Below are positions 9,763-18,863 of a DNA stretch of 64,000 nucleotides, piece after piece. The stretch spans positions 62,001 to 126,000 of the forward strand of contig NZ_KB849284.1 in assembly GCF_000368145.1 (NCBI RefSeq), given 5' to 3'. Position numbers and translations under genes: made by a program. The stretch is from Acinetobacter guillouiae CIP 63.46. GTDB taxonomy: Bacteria; Pseudomonadota; Gammaproteobacteria; Pseudomonadales; Moraxellaceae. Within the stretch, counting starts at the first letter, position 1, and each line of letters starts with the position of its first letter. The notes below the pieces were generated by a model that was not told where the DNA came from, did not search any database, and saw only the letters and a list, made by a program, of their open reading frames with translations.

Positions 9763-10858
9763 TTAAAGACCTTGTTTTAAGCTGGCTTCAATAAATTTAT
9801 CTAGATCGCCATCCAATACTGCACCCGTGTTCGAGTTCTCAACACCAGTACGCAAATCTTTAATACGAGAGTCATCCAGTACATATGAACGAATCTGACT
9901 GCCCCAGCCAATATCCGATTTTGAATCTTCAAGTGCTTGAGCAGCTTCATTACGTTTACTCATTTCCAATTCGTACAATTTTGCACGTAATTGTTTCCAA
10001 GCATGATCACGGTTTGCATGTTGTGAACGTTGGTTCTGACATGCCACCACAATCCCAGTTGGTGCGTGAGTCAAACGTACTGCTGAGTCAGTTTTGTTAA
10101 TATGCTGACCACCTGCACCAGATGCACGATATGTATCTGTACGCACGTCAGCAGGATTAATATCAATTTCAATATTATCGTCCACTTCAGGTGATACAAA
10201 TACTGCCGAGAATGAGGTATGACGGCGATTACCTGAGTCAAATGGTGACTTACGCACTAAACGGTGTACGCCAGATTCGGTACGTAACCAACCATAAGCA
10301 TACTCGCCTTCAACACGGATTGTTGCAGATTTAATCCCTGCAACATCACCATCTGATTCTTCCATCAATTCTGCTTTAAAGCCATGACGTTCGATCCAAC
10401 GCATATACATACGTAACAGCATTGAAGCCCAATCTTGTGCTTCAGTACCGCCTGAACCAGCTTGAATTTCCACATAACATGGATTTGGGTCCATTGGATT
10501 ACTAAACATACGACGGAATTCAAGTTTTGCTAACTCTTCTTCCGCTGCAGTCAATTCCGACTGAACATCTGCCAATAAGCTTTCATCATCTGCTTCAACA
10601 GCAAGATCAAGCATGGCTTGTGCATCATCAAGCTGTGTCGCCAAGCTTTCTAAAACGTTGATCACGTTTTCAAGCTCGCCTTTTTCTTTTGCCATCGCCT
10701 GTGCACGGCTTTGATCATTCCAGATCGCTGGATCTTCTAACTCGCGGAGAACCTCTTCTAAACGCTCTTTCTTTAGATCGTAGTCAAAGATACCCCCGTA
10801 GTGTTAGACCACGGTCATTTAAGTCTTTTAGCTGAACTAGATAAGGATTAATTTCCAC
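9763..10858 (-). CDS. prfB: Peptide chain release factor 2 (programmed +1 frameshift)
   Basis: RF2 recognises UGA and UAA stop codons and releases the peptide at the ribosome. The gene is in two frames: codons 1-24 from a GTG at 10858 down to CTT at 10787, then a shift of +1 skipping base 10786, and 340 codons from GAC at 10785 to the stop at 9763. The total is 364 residues, close to E. coli RF2. The GGQ motif that triggers hydrolysis is in [17 protein letters not shown], and RF2-type [13 protein letters not shown] lies before it. The GTG start is the only in-frame choice and follows TGAG at a short distance. Read without the shift, the protein would lack its first part. Confidence 0.96.
10783..10797 (-). 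other. prfB programmed frameshift site
   Basis: Read on the minus strand, a GGGGG Shine-Dalgarno-like run is followed by TAT, then CTT TGA C. This is the conserved RF2 autoregulatory slip site: when RF2 is scarce the ribosome pauses on the in-frame UGA and slips from CUU to the +1 frame. The TGA occupies 10786-10784. Confidence 0.95.
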
Positions 10859-11342
10859 GAGTTTTAATCTCACATTTGACGTCTTTTAATTCGCACGCAT
10901 TCTACCACAGAGTGGAAAAAGTTGAGATATGGCATTTTATAGATCCATCTACAGCTCAATCATGCTGTAACAAGAGAAGTGAGATGAATTGCTTTTTGCA
11001 ATCAGAAAGATCGTCTTATCGTAGTCAAAGCTTGTGTTTATAAATTCTACAATTGATCATTTACTTAAGAGTATTTTAATTTCTGAAAGCTTTTTTATTA
11101 CAAATTATGTCCAACCCTTACTCAAAGCGTACCAATATCCACACTATCTACACAATTTTAATAAAATAACACATAAGTTTTATACATTTATTTTCAATAA
11201 CTTAAATCAAAATTGTTACATAAACTCACTAATATTACATTCCGGTTACCATAGCATGGTTGACGATTTTTATATTTGCCCTAGACTCAAAATTGTAACT
11301 AAACATGTATAAATCAATCAATTCTTCATAGGGGCGAATTCC
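10859..11342. other. 484-bp AT-rich intergenic region with porin promoter
   Basis: This lies between the divergent prfB and porin genes. I see no credible gene. A possible sigma-70 promoter for the porin is TTGACG (11260-11265), a 16-base spacer and TAGACT (11282-11287), about 55 bases before the start codon, followed by a GGGGCG ribosome site. The long AT-rich upstream stretch suits a strongly expressed or regulated outer-membrane protein gene. No operator was identified. Confidence 0.45.
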
Positions 11343-12110
11343 ATGAAAAAATTAGCAATCGCATCTGCAATCTTTTCCGTAGCCGCTTTAACTGGCACTG
11401 CACATGCTTACCAAGCCGAAGTTGGTGGTTCATATACATATAATGATCCAGATAATTTTGATGCAACTCATAGCTTTGGTGTAGATGGTACTTATTATTT
11501 CAAACCAGTACAAACTCGTAATTCACCGCTTAATGAGGCTGCGTTCTTAGATCGCGCAAGTAATGTAAAAGCCAATGTAAATTATGCTAAAAATGATGGT
11601 GTAAAAGACAGCCAATATGGTGCGGGTCTTGAATACTATGTACCTAACTCAGACTTCTATGTAAGTGGTCGTGTAGGTCGTGATGAACTTGAAGTTGATA
11701 ACACCAACATCGACAATAAAGTAACGACTTATGGCGCTGAAGTCGGTTATTTACCAGCTCCTGGTTTGTTACTTGCACTTGGTGTGACAGGTTATGATGT
11801 TAAAAATGGTGATGATGGCGCAGACCCAACTGTACGTGCTAAATATGTAACTAAAGTAGGTCAATATGACGCTAACTTTGAAGCTTTTGGTGCATTCGGT
11901 GACTTGGATGAGTACAAAGTACGTGGTGACTTGTATTTAGATAAGACCTTAAGTGTAGGTGCTGACTACTACAACAATGATTTAACTGATCGTGATGAAT
12001 GGGGTATTTCTGCGAAGAAATTCTTTAATCAAAACGTTAGCTTAGAAGGTCGTGTAGGTTTTGGTGATGACTACAACACTTACGGTGTTCGTGCTGGATA
12101 CCGTTTCTAA
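11343..12110 (+). CDS. Outer-membrane porin, Omp33-36-like
   Basis: A 255-residue outer-membrane beta-barrel. The signal peptide ends at the AHA site about residue 22, after which YQAEVGGSYTYN starts alternating strands, and the protein ends in a C-terminal phenylalanine (VRAGYRF), the sorting signal for BAM. The segment GTYYFKPV followed by LNEAAFLDRASNV closely resembles the Acinetobacter Omp33-36 water-channel porin as I remember it, though this one is shorter. It is monocistronic with a strong terminator. It may be a paralogue rather than the orthologue. Confidence 0.8.
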   Translation: MKKLAIASAIFSVAALTGTAHAYQAEVGGSYTYNDPDNFDATHSFGVDGTYYFKPVQTRNSPLNEAAFLDRASNVKANVNYAKNDGVKDSQYGAGLEYYVPNSDFYVSGRVGRDELEVDNTNIDNKVTTYGAEVGYLPAPGLLLALGVTGYDVKNGDDGADPTVRAKYVTKVGQYDANFEAFGAFGDLDEYKVRGDLYLDKTLSVGADYYNNDLTDRDEWGISAKKFFNQNVSLEGRVGFGDDYNTYGVRAGYRF

Positions 12111-12147
12111 GTTTAAATCTATTTAGCAATCGCTCTTTTAGAGCAAC

Positions 12148-12175
12148 AAAAGCCAGTCAATTGACTGGCTTTTTT
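12148..12175 (+). terminator. Terminator of the porin gene
   Basis: AAAAGCCAGTCAA pairs with TTGACTGGCTTTTTT, a stem with practically no loop mismatch and a T-run. It begins 37 bases after the porin stop codon. Confidence 0.9.
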
Positions 12176-12256
12176 ATATGTGTATGCATCATTAATTAAA
12201 TACGTTTTATTAAATTTGTAGTAAATGTCAGAATATTAAAATTCTTTTAAACACTT

Positions 12257-13177
12257 CTAAAAATTGTCTTCATCAAACCGATCTTGATCTATCTTATAAA
12301 TATTAAAGCTTCTTTCAACCTGAACACCTAAACCAAATTCAATCATTAAAGAAGTCAATTTATCTCCATCAATTAAAACAATTCCCGATTTCTTTGCAGA
12401 TTCAACAGCCTCCTTACTAAAATTTGAGGTTGTAATAAACACCCCTTTTTTAGCGACTTGATCTGCTAAAGCGCCTTTAAATTGTTGAATATCTGGTCGT
12501 CCAACAGTGTTTTTCCAACGTTTGGCTTGAATATAAATTTTATCTAGACCTAAACGATCTTCACTAATAATTCCATCAATCCCGCCGTCACTTGTTTTAC
12601 CAATGGCTTGGGCCGCATCTTGATGTGAGCCGCCATAGCCCATAGCAACCAGTAAATCGACAACTAATCTTTCAAAAAAATATGGATTTTTTGTCTGAAT
12701 CAAATTCAATAAATCATCTTTTAAATTGGTAAGTAGCATTTCATTAATTCTTTGTAATGATTCCTCAGGTGTTTCAATATCATCATTTTCTTCAATACAA
12801 ATAATCTTTTCTTTATTCTGCCTTATTTTTGTTAGAACCTTGAACTCACGAAAACTTTCATAACGCATTAAAAAATTATTATCTATTTTATCTAATATAT
12901 TTAAATCTAATTTTTTCGCTTCTTCAGATAATTCACACATCCCCCAATCAGGCTGATTAACTAAGCCTGCTTTAACCAAATATGTTTTGGCCCATCCCAC
13001 ACGATCATAAAAAACTGTTCTTTTCCCACTCGGAATCATTTGATTTAATTCATCTGTAGTCAAATTTGATTGTTCTGCCAACAATTTACCAACTTGACTA
13101 ATTTGGATCGCTTGCCCTTGCGTATTGAGGAGTTTCAATAGTGGTAGCATTAATTCCTGATGATTAGGCAAAGACAT
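12257..13177 (-). CDS. mrr: Mrr-type restriction endonuclease (type IV-like)
   Basis: A 306-residue protein, almost the length of E. coli Mrr (304). Residues about 1-95 form the Mrr N-terminal winged-helix domain (LPLLKLLN, RVGWAKTYLVKAGLV). The C-terminal part is a PD-(D/E)XK-like nuclease with GGSHQDAAQAIG, GGIDGIISED and IYIQAKRW supplying the D...QxK active site. Such enzymes cut modified DNA. The frame is open further upstream to 13282, but the ATG at 13177 has an AAGAGAAA ribosome site and begins at the expected residue. It stands alone between the porin and guaA, with no methylase or specificity subunit. Confidence 0.88.
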   Translation of the reverse strand: MSLPNHQELMLPLLKLLNTQGQAIQISQVGKLLAEQSNLTTDELNQMIPSGKRTVFYDRVGWAKTYLVKAGLVNQPDWGMCELSEEAKKLDLNILDKIDNNFLMRYESFREFKVLTKIRQNKEKIICIEENDDIETPEESLQRINEMLLTNLKDDLLNLIQTKNPYFFERLVVDLLVAMGYGGSHQDAAQAIGKTSDGGIDGIISEDRLGLDKIYIQAKRWKNTVGRPDIQQFKGALADQVAKKGVFITTSNFSKEAVESAKKSGIVLIDGDKLTSLMIEFGLGVQVERSFNIYKIDQDRFDEDNF

Positions 13178-13224
13178 TCTATTTCTCTTAATATTTTTTG
13201 CTTTAAATAATTCAAGTATAAAAG

Positions 13225-13250
13225 AAAAAGAGCGCCTAAGCGCTCTTTTT
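13225..13250 (-). terminator. Terminator of guaA
   Basis: A perfect 11-bp stem, AAAAAGAGCGC and GCGCTCTTTTT, with a 4-base loop. It lies downstream of guaA and upstream of the mrr start, insulating the two. The T-run is present on both strands. Confidence 0.88.
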
Positions 13251-13293
13251 AAAAGTAATGTATCGAATTCTACCGCGGGCATAGCCCTTGGCG

Positions 13294-13335
13294 TAATTCA
13301 GGCAAGAAGCTTCGCTTCTTGAAATCCCTGAATTA
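13294..13335 (-). other. Inverted repeat overlapping the guaA stop codon
   Basis: TAATTCAGG and CCTGAATTA form an outer stem, and AAGAAG/CTTCTT around GCTTCG-type loop bases form an inner hairpin. It covers the guaA stop codon and about 40 bases after it. It could stabilise the transcript end; the true terminator is the stem at 13225-13250. Confidence 0.45.
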
Positions 13336-14901
13336 CTCCCATTCAATTGTTGCTGGTGGTTTAGAAGAAACGTCATACACCACACGAGAAACATCTTTAA
13401 TTTCATTCATGATACGTGTTGAGATCTTATCAACCAACTCATACGGTAAGTGCGCAAAACGAGCTGTCATAAAGTCAACCGTTTCCACAGCACGAAGTGC
13501 AATGACCCACGCATAACGACGACCATCACCCACGACACCCACTGATTTTACCGGTTGGAATACTGCAAATGCTTGGGCAGTTTTGTCATACCAACCACTT
13601 GCACGAAGCTCTTGCATAAAGATGTCATCAGCAAGACGAAGAATATCAGCATATTCTTTTTTCACTTCACCCAAGATACGCACGCCCAAACCTGGACCTG
13701 GGAATGGATGACGATAAAGCATTTCATGTGGTAAACCTAAAGTTGTACCTAAACGACGTACTTCATCTTTAAATAGGTCACGAATTGGTTCAACCAATTC
13801 AAATGCTAAATCTTCAGGTAAACCACCCACGTTATGGTGTGATTTAATCACATGCGCTTTACCATTTTTAGTTGCAGCAGACTCAATCACGTCAGGGTAA
13901 ATCGTACCTTGCGCAAGGAAGTTTACGCCATCAAGCTTACGCGCTTCTTCAGCAAAAACTTCGATGAACTCACGACCAATGATTTTACGTTTTTTCTCAG
14001 GATCAACTTCGCCTGCAAGTGCAGATAAGAAACGATCTTCTGCATCAGCACGAATCACACGGATCCCCATGTTTTTCGCAAACATGTCCATCACTTGCTC
14101 GCCTTCGTTTAAACGAAGTAAGCCATTGTCTACAAATACACAGGTCAGTTGGTCACCGATTGCTTTATGCAACAATGCTGCAACTACAGATGAGTCAACA
14201 CCACCTGAAAGACCTAAAAGAACTTTTTGATCACCAATTTGTTCACGTAATTGTTCAACACGTAAATCAATAATGTTTTCAGAATTCCAAAGATTACGAC
14301 AACCACAAATGCTGTGAACGAAGTTAGACAGTAACTCTGCGCCTTTGGCAGTATGTGTCACTTCTGGGTGGAATTGCACTCCGTAGAAACGGCGCGTTTC
14401 ATCACTCACTGCAGCAAATGGGCAGCTTGGTGTGCTTGCAGTCACTTTAAAGCCTGCGGGAATCGCAGAAACTTTGTCACCGTGGCTCATCCAAACATTG
14501 AGTTTGTCATCGCCATCATTTAAATCACCAAGCAATTGATCACGTACTAAAACGTCAACTGCTGCATAACCAAATTCATGTACAGTACCTGGCTCTACTT
14601 TACCGCCAAGTTGTTCTGACATGGTTTGCAGACCATAGCAGATCCCCAATACAGGTACACCCAAGTTGAACACAACTTCTGGCGCACGTGGACTACCTTC
14701 CTCATGCACACTTTCAGGACCACCAGACAAGATGATACCGTTCGGATTAAACGCGCGAATGTCTTCTTCAGACATATCAAAAGCATACATTTCAGAATAT
14801 ACACCAGCTTCACGTACACGGCGTGCAATAAGCTGGCTATATTGAGAACCGAAATCCAAGATAAGGATACGATCTTCAGTAATTTGAGTATTGGTAGTCA
14901 T
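13333..14901 (-). CDS. guaA: GMP synthase (glutamine-hydrolysing)
   Basis: This enzyme converts XMP to GMP with ATP and glutamine, the last step of guanine nucleotide synthesis. The 522 residues contain a class I glutamine amidotransferase domain (nucleophile in GICYGLQ near residue 88, with FHPEV supplying the His), the PP-loop ATP pyrophosphatase motif [10 protein letters not shown] near residue 230, and the C-terminal dimerisation domain ending in PPATIEWE. Length and motifs are entirely normal. The gene is transcribed alone, with a strong terminator after it. Confidence 0.98.
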   Translation of the reverse strand: MTTNTQITEDRILILDFGSQYSQLIARRVREAGVYSEMYAFDMSEEDIRAFNPNGIILSGGPESVHEEGSPRAPEVVFNLGVPVLGICYGLQTMSEQLGGKVEPGTVHEFGYAAVDVLVRDQLLGDLNDGDDKLNVWMSHGDKVSAIPAGFKVTASTPSCPFAAVSDETRRFYGVQFHPEVTHTAKGAELLSNFVHSICGCRNLWNSENIIDLRVEQLREQIGDQKVLLGLSGGVDSSVVAALLHKAIGDQLTCVFVDNGLLRLNEGEQVMDMFAKNMGIRVIRADAEDRFLSALAGEVDPEKKRKIIGREFIEVFAEEARKLDGVNFLAQGTIYPDVIESAATKNGKAHVIKSHHNVGGLPEDLAFELVEPIRDLFKDEVRRLGTTLGLPHEMLYRHPFPGPGLGVRILGEVKKEYADILRLADDIFMQELRASGWYDKTAQAFAVFQPVKSVGVVGDGRRYAWVIALRAVETVDFMTARFAHLPYELVDKISTRIMNEIKDVSRVVYDVSSKPPATIEWE

Positions 14902-15021
14902 GAGTCAACAACTATGCAGGCAAACGAATATAAGCGCCATATTCTATCATTTTTATAAGCCGTACGCACTCCATTCAATCAAGTTCCTTAGCTTTCTAAA
15001 AAATCATTTTAAATAATCAGC

Positions 15022-15648
15022 TTATAGGTTCATTTTGGCTTTAATGATGCTAATCAGTTCACTGGGGGTCATACAACGATTAAAAAAATCTTCTAAAGAA
15101 CCTTCATGGGTCACTTCTGTAAAAAACACCTCATGATCTGTACCAAATAATGTTGGATTTTCAGGGTCTGGATCAGACAAGCAGATATAGTATCGATCAG
15201 GAAAGCTATAACGATAAAACAATTGTAGAAAATCAGGTTTTGGATTTTGGGTCAGCTGAATCACTGCTTTGAGATCAATATCATCCTCTAAAAAATCACG
15301 GTTCCATTCATCAAAATCAGCTGTATCTGCTTGATATGGAGTAAAGCGCACAGCTTGCCAAAAGGTTTGTCCGCGCCCTTCTTCTGTTAACTGATAATAC
15401 TCTTGAATCAGTTGATTAAAAAATCCATCTGGATTTAGATCTAGCTCGGCTTGATGTTGATCAATATAATCACCCAAACCATAAATTGGTTCTTGATCAT
15501 CGGCTGCCGCCCAAGGTGTATCCTGAGGCCGTTCATATAAAACGGTATTAAAGGTGATAGCGCACAGGTCATCAACCCATGACACACCTTTGACTTGATC
15601 AACATTACCGCCCAGTGCTTTTATTCTGTCTAGAATTTCTTTTTTCAT
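15022..15648 (-). CDS. Acidic protein of unknown function, possibly SMI1/KNR4-like
   Basis: A 208-residue soluble, strongly acidic protein with many aromatic residues and no signal peptide or membrane segment. The C-terminal part (DPDPENPTLFGTDHEVFF, then LEDFFNRCM) faintly resembles the end of SMI1/KNR4 (SUKH) domains, which occur in immunity and housekeeping proteins, but the usual N-terminal W-x-P-x-DY signature is not evident. No toxin or secretion gene adjoins it. It is monocistronic between guaA and the DoxX gene. I cannot assign a role. Confidence 0.6.
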   Translation of the reverse strand: MKKEILDRIKALGGNVDQVKGVSWVDDLCAITFNTVLYERPQDTPWAAADDQEPIYGLGDYIDQHQAELDLNPDGFFNQLIQEYYQLTEEGRGQTFWQAVRFTPYQADTADFDEWNRDFLEDDIDLKAVIQLTQNPKPDFLQLFYRYSFPDRYYICLSDPDPENPTLFGTDHEVFFTEVTHEGSLEDFFNRCMTPSELISIIKAKMNL

Positions 15649-15723
15649 TGTTAAAACTGAATTGAATATTTTTAGATAGCATAAACCAATTGATCCATTT
15701 GAATAGTGCTAAATGAACACACA

Positions 15724-15750
15724 CAAAAGCCAGATACAGATCTGGCTTTT
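15724..15750 (-). terminator. Terminator of the DoxX gene
   Basis: AAAAGCCAGAT and ATCTGGCTTTT form a near-perfect stem 23 bases past the DoxX stop codon. The T-run is short (four). Confidence 0.75.
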
Positions 15751-15772
15751 CAAAACTTTATTTATGTTTAAA

Positions 15773-16189
15773 TTATTTTTCTATTAGATGATCAAGACTC
15801 AATTTCCCAGCACCATGCAACATCAAGAAAAACAAACCACCTGCCATTGCGAAGTTTTTCATAAAGTTAATTGCATCTGCTTCACCACCATGAAATAGGA
15901 ATGCAGTAATCAAACTAAATACGCCCAAACCAAATGCTGCAAAGCGTGCCTGAAAACCAAATAACAATGCCAAACCACCACCGAACTCAACCAGAATGGT
16001 TAAAGGTAACATGGCACCTGGTACACCCATTGATTCCATATAACCGACAGTTGCACTGTAAGCTGTGATTTTTCCCCAACCTGCAACAAGAAAAATATAT
16101 GCCATAAGAATACGTGCAATCAATGCTATGCTCGCATTGGCGGTGGGTTGATTCACAATATTTTTAACAACAACATTTGGATTAAACAT
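15773..16189 (-). CDS. DoxX family inner-membrane protein
   Basis: A 138-residue protein with four hydrophobic segments and the DoxX pattern LIARILMAYIFLVAGWGKI near the N terminus, then a glycine-rich FGGGLALLFGF segment. Homologues are loosely tied to redox or quinone processes, often as partners of oxidoreductases, but have no firm function. It is monocistronic, with its own terminator. Confidence 0.88.
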   Translation of the reverse strand: MFNPNVVVKNIVNQPTANASIALIARILMAYIFLVAGWGKITAYSATVGYMESMGVPGAMLPLTILVEFGGGLALLFGFQARFAAFGLGVFSLITAFLFHGGEADAINFMKNFAMAGGLFFLMLHGAGKLSLDHLIEK

Positions 16190-16385
16190 GGTCTGACCTA
16201 ATTTGTATTTCGTTCTGAAGATGTATACATATTAATCACTAAACATTTCAAGTTAAATACTTAAAAACTAAACTCATCGTTGCAAATTAAGAACAATAAT
16301 AAGTTTTAAAAAATTACTTTTTAATACTGACTTTCACAACTCACACTGCTAGGATTTGTGCACCAATTCGCATAGTTTCTGCCTT

Positions 16386-17036
16386 ATGGATCTGATTGAC
16401 TTTATTTTGCACGTAGACGAACACCTGTTTGAATTTATTAGAAATTATGGTATCTGGGTGTATGGAATTTTATTCCTGATTATTTTTGTTGAAACAGGTC
16501 TCGTGGTAATGCCATTCCTGCCCGGGGATAGCTTACTTTTTGCTGCTGGCGCTTTAGCTGCTTCGACGGGTGCAATGGATCCTGTGGTTTTAATCACTCT
16601 GCTATTTATTGCAGCAGTGCTCGGCGATACCCTCAATTATCATATCGGGAAATATGTCGGACCGCGTGTTTTTGAAATTGATTCTAAATTTATCAACAAA
16701 CAACACTTGCTGAAAACATCACAGTTTTTTGAAAAGCATGGTGGAAAAACCATTATTTTTGCCCGTTTTATCCCTTTTGCCCGTACTTTTGCACCCTTTG
16801 TTGCGGGTGCAGGAAACATGAATTATAAATATTTCTTAACCTATAATGCAGTCGGTGCAATTTGCTGGGTTGGCTCGTTTATTACCTTGGGTTATTTATT
16901 CGGGAATATGCCAATTGTGAAAGATAATTTCACCCATTTGGTTTTCGGTATCATTATTCTCAGCGTGTTACCTGGTGTGATTGGTTATATACGTCATAAA
17001 TTTTTTAATAAAAATAAAATGCCAAACCGTCAATAA
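16386..17036 (+). CDS. dedA: DedA family membrane protein
   Basis: A 216-residue integral membrane protein of the DedA/VTT superfamily, whose members are implicated in lipid (undecaprenyl phosphate or phosphatidylethanolamine) translocation and membrane potential. The family motif FLPGDSLLFAAGALA is near residue 55, and the conserved arginines in FARFIPFARTFAPFVAGAG follow around residue 130. The sequence resembles E. coli DedA itself from its first residues. The frame is open from a TTG at 16356, but the ATG at 16386 matches the family start and is chosen. A strong terminator follows. Confidence 0.92.
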   Translation: MDLIDFILHVDEHLFEFIRNYGIWVYGILFLIIFVETGLVVMPFLPGDSLLFAAGALAASTGAMDPVVLITLLFIAAVLGDTLNYHIGKYVGPRVFEIDSKFINKQHLLKTSQFFEKHGGKTIIFARFIPFARTFAPFVAGAGNMNYKYFLTYNAVGAICWVGSFITLGYLFGNMPIVKDNFTHLVFGIIILSVLPGVIGYIRHKFFNKNKMPNRQ

Positions 17037-17055
17037 ACAGCATATTTAAAGCTGA

Positions 17056-17087
17056 TAAAAAAGCCGATTTCTAAAATCGGCTTTTTT
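17056..17087. terminator. Bidirectional terminator, dedA / lipoprotein gene
   Basis: AAAAAAGCCGATTT and AAATCGGCTTTTTT pair around a short loop, with T-runs on both strands. It serves the convergent dedA gene and the lipoprotein gene. Confidence 0.9.
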
Positions 17088-17103
17088 ATGGGGGTAAAAT
17101 CCG

Positions 17104-17517
17104 TTATTTTTTAACTTCCTGACGTTTAGGGACGTAAGGGCAGTTCTTAAATTGAGCCGCCTGAGACAAGGCATCTTGCTCACCATACAATCGGGAAAGC
17201 TCAGTATTTTTGGTATTTGAAGATTGCCCTAAGTTTACAGAAATACTTGGACCAATCCCCCAACCCCAGCCACCGCTGCCCCAACCACCACCAACACCTA
17301 ATCCAACACCCACGCCTGTACGTTTCGCAGGTTGTACGCCATTATTAATGTATTGCTGAATACGATTAAATTCTGTCGTCAATTGCAAACAGTTCATCGC
17401 CTGATACTGGGTAGGCGATACATAAGTGGGTTTAACCGTCGTCGTACAAGCAGATACGACAAGCGCCATTAAGGCAACGACTGATAATTTAACAGAAGTC
17501 ATTTTCAATGATTTCAT
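17104..17517 (-). CDS. Gly/Trp-rich lipoprotein of unknown function
   Basis: A 137-residue protein with a lipoprotein signal peptide; the lipobox is LVVSAC with the lipidated cysteine at residue 24. Residues about 70-93 are almost entirely Gly, Val and Trp, which suggests a membrane-interacting or glycine-zipper-like segment. Two further cysteines could form a disulfide. The frame extends to 17550, but the ATG at 17517 lies outside the upstream parA stop (17531) and gives a proper signal peptide. It is 13 bases downstream of parA on the same strand, so the two may be co-transcribed. I do not recognise a named family. Confidence 0.75.
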   Translation of the reverse strand: MKSLKMTSVKLSVVALMALVVSACTTTVKPTYVSPTQYQAMNCLQLTTEFNRIQQYINNGVQPAKRTGVGVGLGVGGGWGSGGWGWGIGPSISVNLGQSSNTKNTELSRLYGEQDALSQAAQFKNCPYVPKRQEVKK

Positions 17518-17530
17518 CACGATCTCGAAA

Positions 17531-18367
17531 TTATTTTTTATCAATCTCATTGAACAATGATTGATAGGCTTGAGTCAATTTATGATCTGTAGCCAAATGA
17601 ATTAATGGCAGATTTTTATGATGCGATTCTTTCATTAATACAGAAGGTGGCAACATATTTTCTAAAACTGGTAAACCTTCATCTTTAAGCTGTTGTACCA
17701 CTTCACGCGGTAATTTTGCCTGAGCTTGATATTGATTGACCACAATACCTTCGATTTCAAGTCGATCATTATGATCATCTTGAGTTTCAATGACATTTTG
17801 AATAAGCGTCTGTAATGCGCGTTTTGAAAACACATCACAATCAAACGGAATCAGAACACGATCCGCTGAGATCAATGCCGATAAGGTAAAAAAGTTAAAT
17901 GCTGGCGGTGTATCAATATAAATACGCTCATATTGACTGGTTAAGGTCTGAATCGCATCACGTAACTTATAAATTTTATGCTTTGATTCTAATGCATGTT
18001 CTAACTCGCCTAAGCTCGGGCTGGCGGGTAATACATCCAAATCTTTAAACGGTGAACGATGAATATATTGCTCAAAACCTTTATTTTTTGTTTTTAAAAG
18101 GCTACCAATAGCATTGCCAATCAATCCTTTTTGTTGATGATTCCCAAGTACGTCATTAAAAAAGTTTTCAATATTCGGCTCTAATGCAGTTTTTTCAGCA
18201 GAATAGGTGGCGTCATCACCCAAAAGATATTGGCTAGAGTTTGCTTGAGGATCTAAATCAATCACCAATGTTTTAAAACCTTGATACGCACTAATCGCAG
18301 CAAGATTCACCGTAATACTTGATTTTCCTACACCGCCTTTTTGGTTAAATACCACACGAGTTAGCAT
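17531..18367 (-). CDS. ParA family ATPase without ParB partner
   Basis: A 278-residue ParA/MinD-type ATPase. The deviant Walker A motif is FNQKGGVGKSS at residues 7-17, Walker A' is VIDLDPQANSS around residue 40, and Walker B is IYIDTPP around residue 139. Such proteins place DNA or protein complexes in the cell. No parB gene or parS-like repeat is seen beside it, and the true chromosomal parAB normally lies elsewhere. Its cargo is unknown. It is followed by a lipoprotein gene and preceded, 85 bases away, by a SirB2 gene. Confidence 0.88.
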   Translation of the reverse strand: MLTRVVFNQKGGVGKSSITVNLAAISAYQGFKTLVIDLDPQANSSQYLLGDDATYSAEKTALEPNIENFFNDVLGNHQQKGLIGNAIGSLLKTKNKGFEQYIHRSPFKDLDVLPASPSLGELEHALESKHKIYKLRDAIQTLTSQYERIYIDTPPAFNFFTLSALISADRVLIPFDCDVFSKRALQTLIQNVIETQDDHNDRLEIEGIVVNQYQAQAKLPREVVQQLKDEGLPVLENMLPPSVLMKESHHKNLPLIHLATDHKLTQAYQSLFNEIDKK

Positions 18368-18452
18368 ACAAGTTCCCTAAGCTATCATTATTTTTAAACT
18401 TGTATCTAGTTTAACCTAGACGCTATACAAGTGTGAAATTCATGTCTAACAA

Positions 18453-18845
18453 TCAACTAAAAACTGGTTTAAGCACCACCAAAACTAAAGTTGCAAGCAA
18501 AGCAATTCCGCCAATCACTAAACCTGCTCTACGTTGTGTTAAAAGAACGGTATCATCCTTTTTATAGGCTTTTATTTGTGAGGAAAGGAAAACCATAAAC
18601 AAAATAATTTTCGCATAGAACCAAGGCTGCACTTTAAACTCATTCATAATCAATAAAGTTAGCCCTGTAAATATAACCACCGTGAGGGAAAGATGTTGCA
18701 AGGCAACAAAAGCCACCCGCCCTTTAGGATTCGGCTGCTGGTTGTGTGTTCCAATAAATAATGTTGAAGCGCGTAAAACAAAAACCAGAATTAATAACCC
18801 AACACTGGTCATGTGAATGATTTTAATCAGTAAATGTGTATCCAT
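18453..18845 (-). CDS. SirB2 family membrane protein
   Basis: A 130-residue inner-membrane protein with four hydrophobic segments and the SirB2 pattern IIHMTSVGLLILVFVLR at the start. A histidine pair in the hydrophobic segments is typical. The name comes from an old, poorly supported link to invasion gene regulation in Salmonella, and the actual function is unknown. It lies 18 bases downstream of the bolA-like gene on the same strand, so an operon is likely. Confidence 0.85.
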   Translation of the reverse strand: MDTHLLIKIIHMTSVGLLILVFVLRASTLFIGTHNQQPNPKGRVAFVALQHLSLTVVIFTGLTLLIMNEFKVQPWFYAKIILFMVFLSSQIKAYKKDDTVLLTQRRAGLVIGGIALLATLVLVVLKPVFS

Positions 18846-18863
18846 TTTAATTAACTCTGCACT

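Noticed and set aside
9763-10695. prfB as a 310-residue single-frame gene starting at an internal ATG
   Set aside because: The conserved N-terminal coding sequence and slip site continue upstream, so the gene spans two frames.
11034-11312. 92-residue plus-strand frame upstream of the porin
   Set aside because: Its composition is that of AT-rich non-coding DNA, no ribosome site or domain is seen, and the likely porin promoter lies inside it.
13178-13282. Upstream extension of the mrr frame by 35 codons
   Set aside because: It would be read through the guaA terminator stem. The ATG at 13177 has a good ribosome site and matches the family start.
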